Below are positions 1-9,685 of a DNA stretch of 64,000 bases, piece after piece. The DNA comes from Candidatus Synechococcus calcipolaris G9 (lineage in GTDB: Bacteria > Cyanobacteriota > Cyanobacteriia > Thermosynechococcales > Thermosynechococcaceae), in the NCBI RefSeq assembly GCF_029582805.1, contig NZ_JAKKUT010000002.1, positions 453,501 to 517,500 of the forward strand. Reading direction: 5' to 3'. Every line of letters starts with the position of its first letter. Position 1 is the stretch's first letter. Under the pieces are notes generated by a model. That model worked only from the letters and a program-made list of their open reading frames with translations. It ran no database searches and was not told the origin of the DNA. The position numbers and the translations under genes were made by a program.

Positions 1-1326
1 CTTCGTCACCTCCTCAACGGCCTGGCGGGCACATTTACGATTACTGCGGTAGGTGGGCCAATAGTCATGGACGGGGATGGGTTCGCCAATGGTCATTTTC
101 ACCCGGCGGGGCCCCAGCAAGGTGTTGCAGTCCGGCACTGTCCCCTCAATCCAGGAAAAGGTACGCCAGAGAATTAACAGTACCTCGCCAAAGCGATCCA
201 TGGAGGGTTTTTCCCGGACATAGCTACCCGTCACCGAGGTAAACCGCTCCGCCAAACGCATGTGGCGCAGTCGCACATTGGCTTCTTCTGCTAACCAATT
301 GGCGAGGCCCTTTTCAATGACCGAAAAGTCATCGGTATCGGAGCGATACATTCGATCCCAGGCCGCCTGCTCTAGGCGACGACAGCGATCGACAAACGTG
401 GTGGCGGCTTTCAGGCCAAAATACCCCTCGGCAACATCTAAAATCACATTCAAGAGGCGTTGCAGTCGGGCCGCCAGTTGTTCATTGGCATCCGCCAATT
501 CTGGCAGGGGTGGAAAGGTTTGCCGGTAGGAGGTGGCATAGAAGTCTTCGAGGCGATCGAGTAGGTGCAGGGCCAGGTTAAACAATCGTCGATAAAGGCT
601 TTCTTGATCCGTGCCAATGGGGGCGGTGGTACAGCCTGCTTTTTTTTCCAGTTCGGTCATGACCGTTGCCAGGATGTCCCAGGAGGGTTCCGCCAAAAAG
701 TATTGAATACCAATGGGGACAATATACACGGGTTGAGATCGCCCGGCTTTTTCTAAGTCTTCTAAGCACCAAAATCCTAACTGGGCCACCCCTGGCTCTA
801 GGGGGGACACCCGTTCACTGTGGTCATTGGTGGATCCTTCCGGGGCCGCTGCCAAGGGAAATTCTCCCTCTAGCAACAACTGTCGCGCCGATCGCAGGGC
901 TTGGGTGTCCAACTTACCGCGCATAATTGAACTTCCCCCCAAGCGTGCAAAGAGCCATCCGACACCATTACCGGCCCAGAGAGGAATGCCGCGATCGTAA
1001 ATAAAATAACTATTCACCGGCGATCGCAGGGCCACGCCCATTTTTTTAGCCTGGCGGGGCAGTAGATGCCAGAGGAGATAGCCCATACACAGGGGATCAT
1101 CCGTACTGGGGTGGCGAAAGGCGAGGATTAAACGCCCCTGGCCTGCCTGAAATTGTTGATAGAGATGGACGAGCTGCCCTAGATTGTCCGCTTCAATGGC
1201 GCGAATCTTCATTTTCCAACGCAGCCATGGTGGTAAAAGCTGGGCAAAGAACCACCAAACCCAGAAATTAAACTTTTGGGGCAAATACTGCAGGGGCGGC
1301 TGCACCTGACGAAAGGCACTAGACAT
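1..1326 (-). CDS. PlsC-like glycerolipid acyltransferase, 3' end cut by window edge
   Basis: The 442 codons present run off the left edge, so the C-terminus is missing. The start ATG is at 1324-1326, with an AAGGAG Shine-Dalgarno about nine bases upstream. The acyltransferase motif HX4D is seen as HPSTDD (H72 to D77), followed by a second motif EGSTN (163-167), a variant of the EGTR block of PlsC-type enzymes. An N-terminal aromatic/hydrophobic stretch (about 17-36) could anchor it in the membrane. By family it would transfer an acyl group to a glycerophosphate or related lipid acceptor. The exact acceptor cannot be told, because this long cyanobacterial type differs from the short classical PlsC. 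No partner gene is visible on this side. Confidence 0.75.
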   Translation of the reverse strand, partial: MSSAFRQVQPPLQYLPQKFNFWVWWFFAQLLPPWLRWKMKIRAIEADNLGQLVHLYQQFQAGQGRLILAFRHPSTDDPLCMGYLLWHLLPRQAKKMGVALRSPVNSYFIYDRGIPLWAGNGVGWLFARLGGSSIMRGKLDTQALRSARQLLLEGEFPLAAAPEGSTNDHSERVSPLEPGVAQLGFWCLEDLEKAGRSQPVYIVPIGIQYFLAEPSWDILATVMTELEKKAGCTTAPIGTDQESLYRRLFNLALHLLDRLEDFYATSYRQTFPPLPELADANEQLAARLQRLLNVILDVAEGYFGLKAATTFVDRCRRLEQAAWDRMYRSDTDDFSVIEKGLANWLAEEANVRLRHMRLAERFTSVTGSYVREKPSMDRFGEVLLILWRTFSWIEGTVPDCNTLLGPRRVKMTIGEPIPVHDYWPTYRSNRKCARQAVEEVTK

Positions 1327-1459
1327 GGGAGTGACTCCTTAGGGAAGATGAAAGTAGAAACTTTAGAACTTTGAACTCCGAACTTTGCTCTGACTCTGCA
1401 TCACCCATGATGGTTATCAGGCAGTCTAGCACCCCTACCTAGAGGATTTGCCCGCCCCC

Positions 1460-2167
1460 ATGCCACCTTTACGACCGCATATTACCGTGATCCTAGCCAC
1501 CAGTCTGGATGGCAAACTGGCCAGTCATGCCGAACCAGATCAACGGATTGGCTCCCCGCGGGATTGGCACCATTTAGAACACCTTGTGGCCCAAACCGAT
1601 GGGATTTTATTTGGGGCGAATACCCTTAGGTTAGGGGGCACGGCCATGCGGGTCGTGGATCGGGCCCTAATTCAGGCCCGTCGCCAGCGCAAATTGCCAG
1701 ACCAACCCCAGCAGATTGTCTGTTCCGCCAGTGGCAATATTGATCCAGAGCTGCCTTTTTTTAGTCAGCCAGTGCGCCGCACTCTGTTGACAACCCCCCA
1801 GGGACAGGCCTCCTGGAAAAATAAACCCGGATTTGAGCAGATATGGGCAATGACAACCCCAGAGGGGGGCATTGATTGGCCGGGAGTGTTACAAAAAATG
1901 GCCGACCAAGGGATTCATTCCTTGGGAGTCTTAGGGGGCGGCATTTTAGTCACCAGTCTCTTTGAGCAGGGTCTTGTGGATAAATTTTGGCTCACCCTCT
2001 GTCCCCTAATCCTGGGAGGAACAACCTCTGCGGCGGCAATCGCTGGCTCCGGCTTTACCTTGGCCACGGCTCCCCGCTTCACCCTGCTGGAATCTCGACC
2101 CCAGGGCAATGAGGTCTTCCTACACTACCGTGTTGAGCCACCCCAGGGTGAATCACACCCAGGCTAA
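1460..2167 (+). CDS. RibD C-terminal-type reductase (riboflavin pathway)
   Basis: A protein of about 235 residues formed by a single RibD_C / dihydrofolate-reductase-like fold. The N-terminal block ITVILATSLDGKLAS, the ILFGANTLR segment and the later LGVLGGGILVTSLFEQGLVDKF region are typical of 5-amino-6-(5-phosphoribosylamino)uracil reductases. The deaminase half of a bifunctional RibD is absent, so it is either a stand-alone reductase or a paralogue. Two in-frame starts are possible: TTG at 1448, only one base after AGAGGA (1441-1446), or ATG at 1460. I prefer ATG because the TTG would sit too close to the Shine-Dalgarno. Divergent from the acyltransferase upstream. Confidence 0.8.
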   Translation: MPPLRPHITVILATSLDGKLASHAEPDQRIGSPRDWHHLEHLVAQTDGILFGANTLRLGGTAMRVVDRALIQARRQRKLPDQPQQIVCSASGNIDPELPFFSQPVRRTLLTTPQGQASWKNKPGFEQIWAMTTPEGGIDWPGVLQKMADQGIHSLGVLGGGILVTSLFEQGLVDKFWLTLCPLILGGTTSAAAIAGSGFTLATAPRFTLLESRPQGNEVFLHYRVEPPQGESHPG

Positions 2168-2189
2168 GGCTACCCATCAATCACAAAAA

Positions 2190-2687
2190 TCACAAACCAA
2201 TTACATATTTCCGCCATTCCGCATGGGTTCCGGTGCGGACGTGCTTGGTGACTTCAAAATAGAGGCTACTAATGGGGCGGCGGGGGGTTTGATGGAGGGG
2301 CATCTGAGCTTCCTTGGGGGTGCGATTGCCCTTTTTCACATTGCAGCGCACACAGGCCGTTACCATATTTTCCCAGGTATCACCGCCCCCCCGAGATTTG
2401 GGAATCACGTGATCCAGGGTTAAATCGTCACCGCTGTAACTACAGTATTGACAGGAATGACCATCTCGATGCAAGATATTACGTCGGGTCAGGGGAATTT
2501 CTTTATAGGGCATGGTGACGTAGTAGCGGAGCCGAATTACCGTTGGCAAGGGAAAGTCTTCGTAGATATACTTGCCGTTATGCTCAATTTGTTCCGCTTT
2601 ACCCTTAATTAAAAGGACAACGGCTCGTTGCCAACTCGTAATGTTGAGTGGTTCATAGGAGGCATTAAGAACCAAAACCTTGGCCAT
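2190..2687 (-). CDS. HNH endonuclease family protein
   Basis: About 165 residues. The start chosen is the ATG whose product begins MAKVLVLNASYEPLNI, the usual N-terminus of this widespread cyanobacterial HNH family; an upstream in-frame start at 2723 would add 12 residues. The C-terminal half carries the HNH/zinc signature: CQYC, then LDHVIPKSRGGG with the catalytic His, then ENMVTACVRCN with a second CxxC. These proteins are single-domain nucleases of unknown cellular role, often housekeeping rather than mobile. It ends 22 bp from the convergent RibD-like gene. Nothing around it suggests a homing element or restriction system. Confidence 0.85.
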   Translation of the reverse strand: MAKVLVLNASYEPLNITSWQRAVVLLIKGKAEQIEHNGKYIYEDFPLPTVIRLRYYVTMPYKEIPLTRRNILHRDGHSCQYCSYSGDDLTLDHVIPKSRGGGDTWENMVTACVRCNVKKGNRTPKEAQMPLHQTPRRPISSLYFEVTKHVRTGTHAEWRKYVIGL

Positions 2688-2887
2688 ACCAGTTGACGAG
2701 CAGAATCTTCCAGATATTACCATAACTCATGCCAAAAACTTGGCGATCGCCCAGATTGAGTGAAATTCCATTCCTGCAACCAACAAAATGGAGTGAAGAA
2801 GGGCTTGACATGGTTTGGTAGAATCCAATCAGGCAAGTTACGCCTATATTGGGCGGCCCATGAACGAGAACCGAAGGTTAATCCACT

Positions 2888-3433
2888 GTGGCGGAACCCA
2901 TTTTTTGGCTAGCACTCTCACTTCTGCTCGTTGCTATCTGTTTAGCGGCGGTGTTGATTGCAGCCTTGCCCGCTTTTATGGAATTGGCCCGGGCAGCCCG
3001 CAGTGCGGAAAAACTCTTTGATACCCTAGGTCGGGAATTGCCCCCCACCCTAGAAGCAATCCGGCTCACAGGCTTAGAAATTAGTGATCTAACCGACGAC
3101 ATTAATGATGGGGTGCAAAGTGCCACCCAGGTGGTGCGCCAAGTGGATAAGGGTATCAGCTCTGCCAAAAAACAAGTTGAAGAGGCAAAGGTGACAACCC
3201 GCAGTGTCATGGCCGGTGTCAAAGCAGCCTGGAAGACCTGGAATCGGCCCACGCAGCATCCAGCCCAGTTGAATCATCGCAGCAATCGTTCCCTGGCCTT
3301 TACCCCAGAACCAGATCCATTGTCCCCTGCTCTCAACCAAGATAGGGAGCCAGCCCTAGGTGAACAGTCTGCGGATTCGCCCATACCTGGGGCACAGGAA
3401 TCTAACTCGAACAGTCTAAACAAAGGCGAATAA
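2888..3433 (+). CDS. DUF948-like membrane-anchored coiled-coil protein
   Basis: 181 residues from a GTG start. One N-terminal transmembrane helix (about residues 5-28) is followed by a heptad-rich region (about 30-115) with the alternating pattern seen in DUF948 proteins, then a low-complexity Pro/Ser/Asn/Glu tail from about residue 118. Probably a bitopic inner- or thylakoid-membrane protein with a cytosolic or periplasmic coiled coil; the function is unknown in the family. Its last 32 bases overlap the end of convergent holA. Start choice follows the family, since the preceding ORF in another frame has no coding character. Confidence 0.7.
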   Translation: MAEPIFWLALSLLLVAICLAAVLIAALPAFMELARAARSAEKLFDTLGRELPPTLEAIRLTGLEISDLTDDINDGVQSATQVVRQVDKGISSAKKQVEEAKVTTRSVMAGVKAAWKTWNRPTQHPAQLNHRSNRSLAFTPEPDPLSPALNQDREPALGEQSADSPIPGAQESNSNSLNKGE

Positions 3434-4379
3434 TGCCGGTGGTTAGGGTTTGCTCTGCATCTCGCCCCTGCTTCAGTTGGCTTTCAATGTTCAGGAGGGT
3501 GGGCAGACAAGCTTTAAGGGCCGCCAAAGGGGTATTTTTAATTTCTTTTTGAATAAAATAGATGCGCTTCGGATTTCCGACATCGGCAAGGCGGGCAATG
3601 ACAGTGTTATCCCGTTCGCGATCGCTGGTGAGGAGTTTAACCCAAAGCCAGGTGCGAAACTGTCGGGTCAGGGTGGCCATTAAACGTAGGGGAGGTTCAT
3701 TTTGGCGGAGTAAATCACTGAGTAACTCTAGGGCTGTACCCCTATCTCCTGCCAGGATGGTACTGGCCAAGCGCAAACTATTTTGGGTCGTGACGGTGAC
3801 GAGGGCCGCCACCTGTTCCGGTTGAATGGTGGTACTTCCGGCATAGAGACGCAGTTTTTCCAGTTCGTTGTGGAGTTGCCGTGTATCGTTTCCCACGGCT
3901 TCCGCCAGTAGTTCAACGGCAGCGGCGGAGAGATTTACCCCCAGGGTTTTAGCCGCCTGCACCACGGCCGTTTCTAGTTCCTCGGTTTTCCAGGGGGGAA
4001 TGGGGCTAAATTCCTGAAATTGGCCGTGCTTTTGCAGAAGTTTCACCACCTTGCTGCGACCATCGGGTTTTTGGGAACTGGTGAGAAGTAAATGGCATTC
4101 CGGCGGAATATGGGGCAGGGTCAGACTCAATTCTTCCAGTAAATCAGCACTACAACGTTGACCCAGATGGGTATTGGCTAACCAAACGAGGCGATCGCCA
4201 CCGCCAAAGGGTAGGGTAAGAACTTGACTGAGGGCTTGCTGGGTTGACTCCGTTTGATCACCAGGCAATTTTTCATAATTAAAACTAACCCACGCCTGAT
4301 CCAACAGACGATCTCGGAGGGCTTGTACCGCCTGCTGAAGGCGAAAACTATCTTCACCCCAATAAAAATAAATGCCCAT
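3402..4379 (-). CDS. holA: DNA polymerase III subunit delta
   Basis: 325 residues, the normal length of HolA. It begins MGIYFYWGEDSFRLQQAVQ, the typical opening of the delta subunit, and continues with an AAA+-like fold lacking a true Walker A motif. The segment around AVGNDTRQLHNELEKLRLYAG (about 165-185) and the C-terminal collar region with ESQLKQGRDAEQTLTTGI are characteristic. Delta opens the beta clamp as part of the clamp loader. Divergent from gpmI, with about 150 bp between them. The 3' end overlaps the DUF948-like gene by 32 bp. Confidence 0.92.
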   Translation of the reverse strand: MGIYFYWGEDSFRLQQAVQALRDRLLDQAWVSFNYEKLPGDQTESTQQALSQVLTLPFGGGDRLVWLANTHLGQRCSADLLEELSLTLPHIPPECHLLLTSSQKPDGRSKVVKLLQKHGQFQEFSPIPPWKTEELETAVVQAAKTLGVNLSAAAVELLAEAVGNDTRQLHNELEKLRLYAGSTTIQPEQVAALVTVTTQNSLRLASTILAGDRGTALELLSDLLRQNEPPLRLMATLTRQFRTWLWVKLLTSDRERDNTVIARLADVGNPKRIYFIQKEIKNTPLAALKACLPTLLNIESQLKQGRDAEQTLTTGIIRLCLDCSS

Positions 4380-4448
4380 AATTCACCGAGAAGCTCTTTT
4401 TCGATAGGGAATCAAAAATTTCAATTTTTCTTGTCTTTTGAGTAACAT

Positions 4449-4477
4449 TTGGCCACACTGGGGGAGAATGGTATAAT
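4449..4477 (+). promoter_or_regulatory. sigma70-type promoter for gpmI
   Basis: TTGGCC at 4449-4454 and TATAAT at 4472-4477 are separated by 17 bases. The -10 is a perfect consensus and lies about 57 bases before the gpmI ATG. It sits in the divergent gap between holA and gpmI. Confidence 0.6.
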
Positions 4478-4533
4478 TTGCGACGTTAGACCCGTAACAA
4501 TTGATCCATATCGTAAGTCTAAGGTACGTCCCC

Positions 4534-6132
4534 ATGGCATCGACACCTGTTGCTCCCGTGGTTTTGGTTATTCTAGATGGCTGGGGCTATCGCGAAGAGT
4601 CCGCTGGGAATGCGATCGCTGCGGCCAATACCCCCGTGATGGATAGCCTTTGGACCGCATACCCCCACACCTTAGTCCAGACATCGGGTAAAGCCGTTGG
4701 TCTACCCAAGGGGCAAATGGGGAATTCCGAAGTGGGCCACCTGAATATTGGGGCGGGGCGGATTGTCCCCCAGGAGTTGGTGCGTATTTCCGATGCGGCA
4801 GAAGATGGAACCATCAATGATAATCCAGCCCTCGTTGACCTCTGCCAAACTCTCAAATCTCGCCAGAGCAAACTTCATTTAATCGGCCTCTGTTCTGAGG
4901 GGGGCGTTCACTCCCATGTGGATCATCTTTATGCCCTCGTGAAAATGGCCAAAAATCAAGGTATAGACCAAGTCTGTATACATGCCATTACCGACGGACG
5001 GGACACCGCTCCCCAGAGTGGCAAAGATGTGCTCACGGAATTAGATCAGCGATTAAGGGCGATCGGCGCCGGCCAAATTGTGACGGTCAGTGGTCGCTAT
5101 TACGCGATGGATAGGGATCGCCGTTGGGATCGATGTCAACTGGCCTACGATGTGATCACCTCCGATGAAAATATTCAGGCCCAGTCTGCCCCGGAAGTGA
5201 TGGGCAAATCCTATGCCCAGGGTGTGAATGATGAGTTTGTCATGCCCATTCGCATTGCCCCAGGAGCGATCGCCCCAGGGGATGGGGTCATTTTCTTTAA
5301 TTTTCGCCCCGATCGCGCCCGTCAGCTAACCCAAGCCCTCATTGATCCTGATTTCAATGAATTTGAGCGATCGCTGATTTCTCCCCTTGGTTTTGTCACC
5401 TTTACCCAGTACGATGCCAGCTTCAAATGTGCCGTGGCCTTTCCGCCCCAAAACCTGGATAATATCCTCGGTCAAGTTCTGGCCCACCATGATCTCAAGC
5501 AACTGCGGGCCGCCGAAACGGAAAAATATGCCCACGTCACCTACTTTTTTAACGGTGGTCTAGAAGAAGCCCTACCTGGGGAAGATCGCATCCTCATCCC
5601 CAGTCCGATGGTGGCCACCTACGATCGCGCTCCGGCCATGTCCGCAGAAGCCGTCACTAATGTCGTGATCGAAGGCATTGAAAAAGAAATCTACTCCCTG
5701 ATTGTGGTCAATTACGCCAACCCAGATATGGTTGGTCATACGGGCCAAATTGAGGCGACAGTCGTTGCCCTAGAAACCGTTGATCGCTGTTTGGGTCATT
5801 TAGTGGAAAGCGTCAGCCAACGGGGGGGAACCGTCCTAATTACGGCGGATCATGGCAATGCGGAGTACATGCGGGACGACGAGGGCAATCCTTGGACAGC
5901 CCACACCACCAATCCGGTTCCATTCATCTTAGTGGAGGGGGAAAAACGGAAAATACCGGGCCATGGAGCAGAGGTAAATCTACGAGATGATGGTTGCTTG
6001 GCAGATATTGCACCCACCATTTTAGACATTCTTAATCTCCCCCAACCCCCAGAAATGACGGGGCGATCGCTCATTAGTGTGGCCCCCTACGAAATGCGGA
6101 TGAATCGAACTCCAGTGCGGGTAAAGCTCTAA
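4534..6132 (+). CDS. gpmI: 2,3-bisphosphoglycerate-independent phosphoglycerate mutase
   Basis: 532 residues counted from ATG 4534, which gives the family N-terminus [18 protein letters not shown]; the longer frame from 4501 adds unconserved residues. Metal-binding Asp15 and the phosphoserine nucleophile Ser65 in [14 protein letters not shown] are present, as are [11 protein letters not shown], the [10 protein letters not shown] block and the C-terminal ITADHGNAE metal site. It interconverts 3- and 2-phosphoglycerate in glycolysis using two Mn ions and no cofactor. It overlaps convergent panB by 4 bp (6129-6132). Confidence 0.97.
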   Translation: MASTPVAPVVLVILDGWGYREESAGNAIAAANTPVMDSLWTAYPHTLVQTSGKAVGLPKGQMGNSEVGHLNIGAGRIVPQELVRISDAAEDGTINDNPALVDLCQTLKSRQSKLHLIGLCSEGGVHSHVDHLYALVKMAKNQGIDQVCIHAITDGRDTAPQSGKDVLTELDQRLRAIGAGQIVTVSGRYYAMDRDRRWDRCQLAYDVITSDENIQAQSAPEVMGKSYAQGVNDEFVMPIRIAPGAIAPGDGVIFFNFRPDRARQLTQALIDPDFNEFERSLISPLGFVTFTQYDASFKCAVAFPPQNLDNILGQVLAHHDLKQLRAAETEKYAHVTYFFNGGLEEALPGEDRILIPSPMVATYDRAPAMSAEAVTNVVIEGIEKEIYSLIVVNYANPDMVGHTGQIEATVVALETVDRCLGHLVESVSQRGGTVLITADHGNAEYMRDDEGNPWTAHTTNPVPFILVEGEKRKIPGHGAEVNLRDDGCLADIAPTILDILNLPQPPEMTGRSLISVAPYEMRMNRTPVRVKL

Positions 6133-6923
6133 GTGAGCGGCGAAAACTTCCGTTGCTGGACATCTTGACAATAGGCCTGAACGGCGGTGGCGATCGCCCC
6201 TCCCAACTCCGCATAGATAGGGGCAAAGGGGGGAGGTTGTGTCGTTAGGCCCAGCAAGTCAGCGGTGACTAGCACCTGGCCATCACAATCATGGCCGGCG
6301 CCAATGCCAATGGTGGGAATCTGAAGTTTTTGGCTAATGGTTTGGGCTAGGGAGGCGGGAATATGTTCCAAAATGATCCCAAAGGCCCCGGCCCGTTCCA
6401 GGGCGATCGCCCCCGCAAGGATTTTTTCAGCGGTTTCCGGTGTTTTTCCCTGCTGACGCAAACTACCAAAGGAATGAATCATTTGGGGAGTTAAGCCAAC
6501 ATGGCCTAAAACAGGGATACCCGACTGCACCAAAAGCTCTGTAGCCGCAAGGACACCGGGGGTTGCCCCCTCCATTTTCACCGCTTGCACTCCTGCTTCC
6601 TTCAAAAGCCGCCCCGCAGAACCTAGGGCCTGTTGGGGACTCGCATGATAGGACAAAAAAGGTAAATCACAAACCAAAAGGGCCGATTCCACCCCCCGTC
6701 GTACCGCTTGGGCATGGTGAACCATTTGATCGAGGGTTACAGGCAAGGTCGTGTCATAGCCGAGGGCAACCATTCCTAGGGAATCTCCCACCAAAATGAC
6801 ATCAATACCGGCCCGATCCAGGAGTTTTGCCAGCAGATAATCCCAAGCCGTTAGCATAGTGATCAAACGACCTTGCCCTTTCCACTGATGGAGTTGGGGA
6901 ATAGTAACGGAACGATGGGGCAT
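6129..6923 (-). CDS. panB: 3-methyl-2-oxobutanoate hydroxymethyltransferase
   Basis: 264 residues from ATG at 6921-6923 ([11 protein letters not shown]). Conserved PanB blocks are [30 protein letters not shown] (metal-binding Asp), VKMEGA, the GHVGLTPQ loop and [14 protein letters not shown]. It adds the hydroxymethyl group to alpha-ketoisovalerate to give ketopantoate, the first step of pantothenate synthesis. The longer reading to 6977 adds 18 unconserved residues. The start is 155 bp from the divergent kinase gene; the 3' end overlaps gpmI by 4 bp. Confidence 0.95.
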   Translation of the reverse strand: MPHRSVTIPQLHQWKGQGRLITMLTAWDYLLAKLLDRAGIDVILVGDSLGMVALGYDTTLPVTLDQMVHHAQAVRRGVESALLVCDLPFLSYHASPQQALGSAGRLLKEAGVQAVKMEGATPGVLAATELLVQSGIPVLGHVGLTPQMIHSFGSLRQQGKTPETAEKILAGAIALERAGAFGIILEHIPASLAQTISQKLQIPTIGIGAGHDCDGQVLVTADLLGLTTQPPPFAPIYAELGGAIATAVQAYCQDVQQRKFSPLT

Positions 6924-7078
6924 AAAAACAAGGATTGGGGGATTGGACAGTGAAGGGGAGTTTATCCCTGTTGGCATTTTTTCATATTGTTGGTTGTTCG
7001 TCCTTGCATGATGAAAATGGACAAGCCACTGTAAGCTATAAGCAAGAAAATTTATCTGGTAAAACTCCTGCCGCTCCT

Positions 7079-8569
7079 ATGCAAGTCTATTGCACTCGCC
7101 CGGGCTGTCCCCAACCCCATAATACGTTTCCCGAACTGGATAATCAGAGGGTGCGGCGGAAAAATCCGCAGAAATTTTGTATTACTTGTGGCATGCCCAT
7201 TGTCTTGAGAAATCGCTATGTGGCGGAACGCCTTTTGGGTCAGGGGGGATTTGGGGCAGCCTACCTTGCCCGAGATCTAGATACACCAGCCCTACGTCAG
7301 TGTGTCATTAAGCAATTTTTACCCAATACAACGGAGCCGGCCCAACTAGCCAAGGCCCAAGAATTATTTGAACGGGAGGGAGCCGTCCTCGAAGAACTCG
7401 GCCAACACGCCCAAATCCCCGATCTGCTTGCTTTTTTTGAGTTGGATGTGGACAATCCCCAGACGGGGAAGCAGGAAACCTTTTTTTATCTTGTTCAAGA
7501 GTTTATTGATGGCGATACCCTGGAGCAGGAACTACTGTCCCAAGGCTCCTTTGGGGAAAATCAAGTTTTGCAAGTTTTCAGGGAGCTTTTACCCGTCCTT
7601 CAGTATGTCCACGATCGCGGCTCCATTCACCGAGATATTAAACTGTCGAACATCATGCGGCAGCATCCGGAAAAAACGAAGTTTCCTGGACAGGGACAAC
7701 TCTATCTTCTGGATTTTGGCGCAGTCAAACAGGTTTCTGGCCCCGGTGGAACTAAATCGGGCGCGATGACGGGCATCTATACCCCCCACTATGCACCACC
7801 GGAACAGTCCCGGGGGGAGCAGGTATTCCCCAGTTCGGATCTCTATGCCTTGGCGGTCACCTGCATTGTCTTACTGACGGGTAAGGCTCCGGATCAATTG
7901 TTTGAGGCCTACCATAACCGCTGGAATTGGCGTAGCCAGGCAGCGGTTAGCGATCGCCTCGCAGATATTTTAGATAAAATGCTCCATGCCACCCCCAGTC
8001 AGCGGTTTCAATCTGCCAATGAGGTGCTCCAAGCCCTGGCTGCGCCCACCACAACCAGTTCTGTTCCCCAGGCACCTAGCCCCCCACCCACCCCAACAAA
8101 TTCACCCACGGTGCAGCAGCCCGCAGGCACGGTCGCTCCGCCTACGACCACCCCCCGACCCCAACCCGTAAAACCAGCCAAACCGCCCCGGGTTCGCACC
8201 CCCCCACCGCCCTTGCCCATTGCCAGACTCTTGTCGGCGGCAGCATTTACGGGCTTTGAAATGGCAGCCTTGGGCCTCGTCCTGCGGGGACTGATTCTGG
8301 AATGGAGTCTTTCTCTATCCGTGGGGGCTGGTATCCTGGGTATGATCTTTGCTCTCCTAGTCTTTCTTCAGTTCAAGGGCATTGTCGAAAAGTGGGAACA
8401 ACTGGCGATCGCCATTGTCACAGGTTTAGTCATCGTCTATGTACCTCTACTGCAAGCAGGCCTAGGGGGCATGATGGCATTACTGGTTTGTGGTCTAGGA
8501 GGCTTGATTACCCTAGTGATTGGTAATATTTTTCTGGTGATTTATACTCTACTATCGCGGCTATTCTGA
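7079..8569 (+). CDS. Ser/Thr protein kinase, 4-Cys type, with C-terminal membrane helices
   Basis: 496 residues from ATG 7079 (MQVYCTRPGC), which gives the N-terminal four-Cys motif (C5, C10, C34, C37) common to one class of cyanobacterial Spk kinases. The Hanks domain follows: Gly loop GQGGFG (54-59), catalytic Lys78, HRDIKLSN with D186 and N191, and DFG at 212-214, so it looks active. A Pro/Thr-rich linker (about 335-405) leads to about four hydrophobic helices in the last 110 residues, placing the kinase at the membrane. A PstS-like binding protein starts 17 bp downstream, suggesting a shared transcript. The longer frame upstream to 6935 is unlikely. Confidence 0.9.
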   Translation: MQVYCTRPGCPQPHNTFPELDNQRVRRKNPQKFCITCGMPIVLRNRYVAERLLGQGGFGAAYLARDLDTPALRQCVIKQFLPNTTEPAQLAKAQELFEREGAVLEELGQHAQIPDLLAFFELDVDNPQTGKQETFFYLVQEFIDGDTLEQELLSQGSFGENQVLQVFRELLPVLQYVHDRGSIHRDIKLSNIMRQHPEKTKFPGQGQLYLLDFGAVKQVSGPGGTKSGAMTGIYTPHYAPPEQSRGEQVFPSSDLYALAVTCIVLLTGKAPDQLFEAYHNRWNWRSQAAVSDRLADILDKMLHATPSQRFQSANEVLQALAAPTTTSSVPQAPSPPPTPTNSPTVQQPAGTVAPPTTTPRPQPVKPAKPPRVRTPPPPLPIARLLSAAAFTGFEMAALGLVLRGLILEWSLSLSVGAGILGMIFALLVFLQFKGIVEKWEQLAIAIVTGLVIVYVPLLQAGLGGMMALLVCGLGGLITLVIGNIFLVIYTLLSRLF

Positions 8570-8586
8570 ACCGCTACTCTAAACCT

Positions 8587-9678
8587 ATGTCTCAACGCAA
8601 TAACATTGTCCCCCTCCTATTTTCGCTGATCCTTACCCTAGGCCTGTTGGGGGGTGGAGCCTGGTTGGTTCTCCGGTTTCTGAAATCAGATGTTCCCCCC
8701 GGTATTCCCCTACCCACCCAAGGAAATGACAGTGATCCCAGCAATACTTTGCCCGGAACCTCCCAAGCTCCCTGGCCGGAGTCGGGGCAATCTAATCTAG
8801 ACTTTTTTGCCCAAGTCCCCGCCGTGCCCGCTGGATTATTTAACTACGGCGGCAGTACCACCTGGGCCCCCATTCGTCGGGATGCGGATCCAGTGATTCA
8901 AGCGGTGTGGCCCAACTTTCGTTTGCGTTATACAGACCCCACCAGCGGCACCCCAGGATCCGGCAGTGGTATTCGGATGCTCTTGAATGATCAACTCGTC
9001 TTTTCCCAATCCTCGCGGCCGATTAATGACAGCGAACGGCAACAGGCCCAAAACCGTGGCTATCAATTAGAGGCCATTCCCGTGGCGATCGATGGGATTG
9101 CCCTAGCAGTGAATCCTAGCCTAAACATTCCAGGCGTAACTGTTCAAGACGTAGTGGATATTTATACAGGCAAAATCACCAATTGGAGCCAAGTGGGGGG
9201 GCCCAACCTCTCCATTACTGCCTATTCCCGTCGTCCCGAAGATGGAGGCACTGTGGAGTATTTTGTGGATGAAGTCTTGAATGGCCAAAATCTGGGCTCC
9301 AATGTGGAACTTACCCGCGATACCACCGATGGCCTACGAAAAGTAGGGGCAAACCCCGGCGGCATTTACTACGCCTCCGCCCCGGAAATTGTAGGTCAAT
9401 GTACGGTGCGCCCCCTGCCCCTCAGTGCCCGTGGCTCCGATTTTATTCCCCCCTATCAATCTCCCTTTGCCCCATTGGAAAACTGCCCAGCCCAGCGGAA
9501 TGTCTTAAACCATGGTGCGTTTCAAACTGGAACCTATCCGATTACACGACGGTTATTTGTGATTATTAAAAAGAATGGCCAACTAGATGAGCAGGTGGGC
9601 CGTACCTATGCGGATCTGCTTTTGACCAATCAGGGCCAGGAGTTAATTGTCAAGGCCGGTTATGTGCGCCTGCGGTGA
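8587..9678 (+). CDS. PstS-like substrate-binding protein
   Basis: 363 residues. An N-terminal hydrophobic anchor (about 8-29) is followed by a Ser/Pro linker and a PBP-like fold of the phosphate-binding (PstS) superfamily. Recognisable blocks are the SGIRMLLNDQLVFSQSSRPI region, ALAVNPSLNIPGVTVQDVVDIYTG and ITNWSQVGG, then an AYSRRPEDGGT block where PstS proteins contact the ligand. No Pst permease or ATPase gene is nearby. It follows the kinase gene by 17 bp, so an extracytoplasmic sensor role for the kinase is plausible but inferred. Ligand unknown; phosphate is only the family prior. Confidence 0.8.
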   Translation: MSQRNNIVPLLFSLILTLGLLGGGAWLVLRFLKSDVPPGIPLPTQGNDSDPSNTLPGTSQAPWPESGQSNLDFFAQVPAVPAGLFNYGGSTTWAPIRRDADPVIQAVWPNFRLRYTDPTSGTPGSGSGIRMLLNDQLVFSQSSRPINDSERQQAQNRGYQLEAIPVAIDGIALAVNPSLNIPGVTVQDVVDIYTGKITNWSQVGGPNLSITAYSRRPEDGGTVEYFVDEVLNGQNLGSNVELTRDTTDGLRKVGANPGGIYYASAPEIVGQCTVRPLPLSARGSDFIPPYQSPFAPLENCPAQRNVLNHGAFQTGTYPITRRLFVIIKKNGQLDEQVGRTYADLLLTNQGQELIVKAGYVRLR

Positions 9679-9685
9679 TCGGGCC

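Noticed and set aside
2805..2824. TTGACA (2805-2810) with TAGAAT (2819-2824) as a promoter of the DUF948-like gene
   Set aside because: The spacing is only 8 bases, so they cannot be the -35 and -10 of one promoter.
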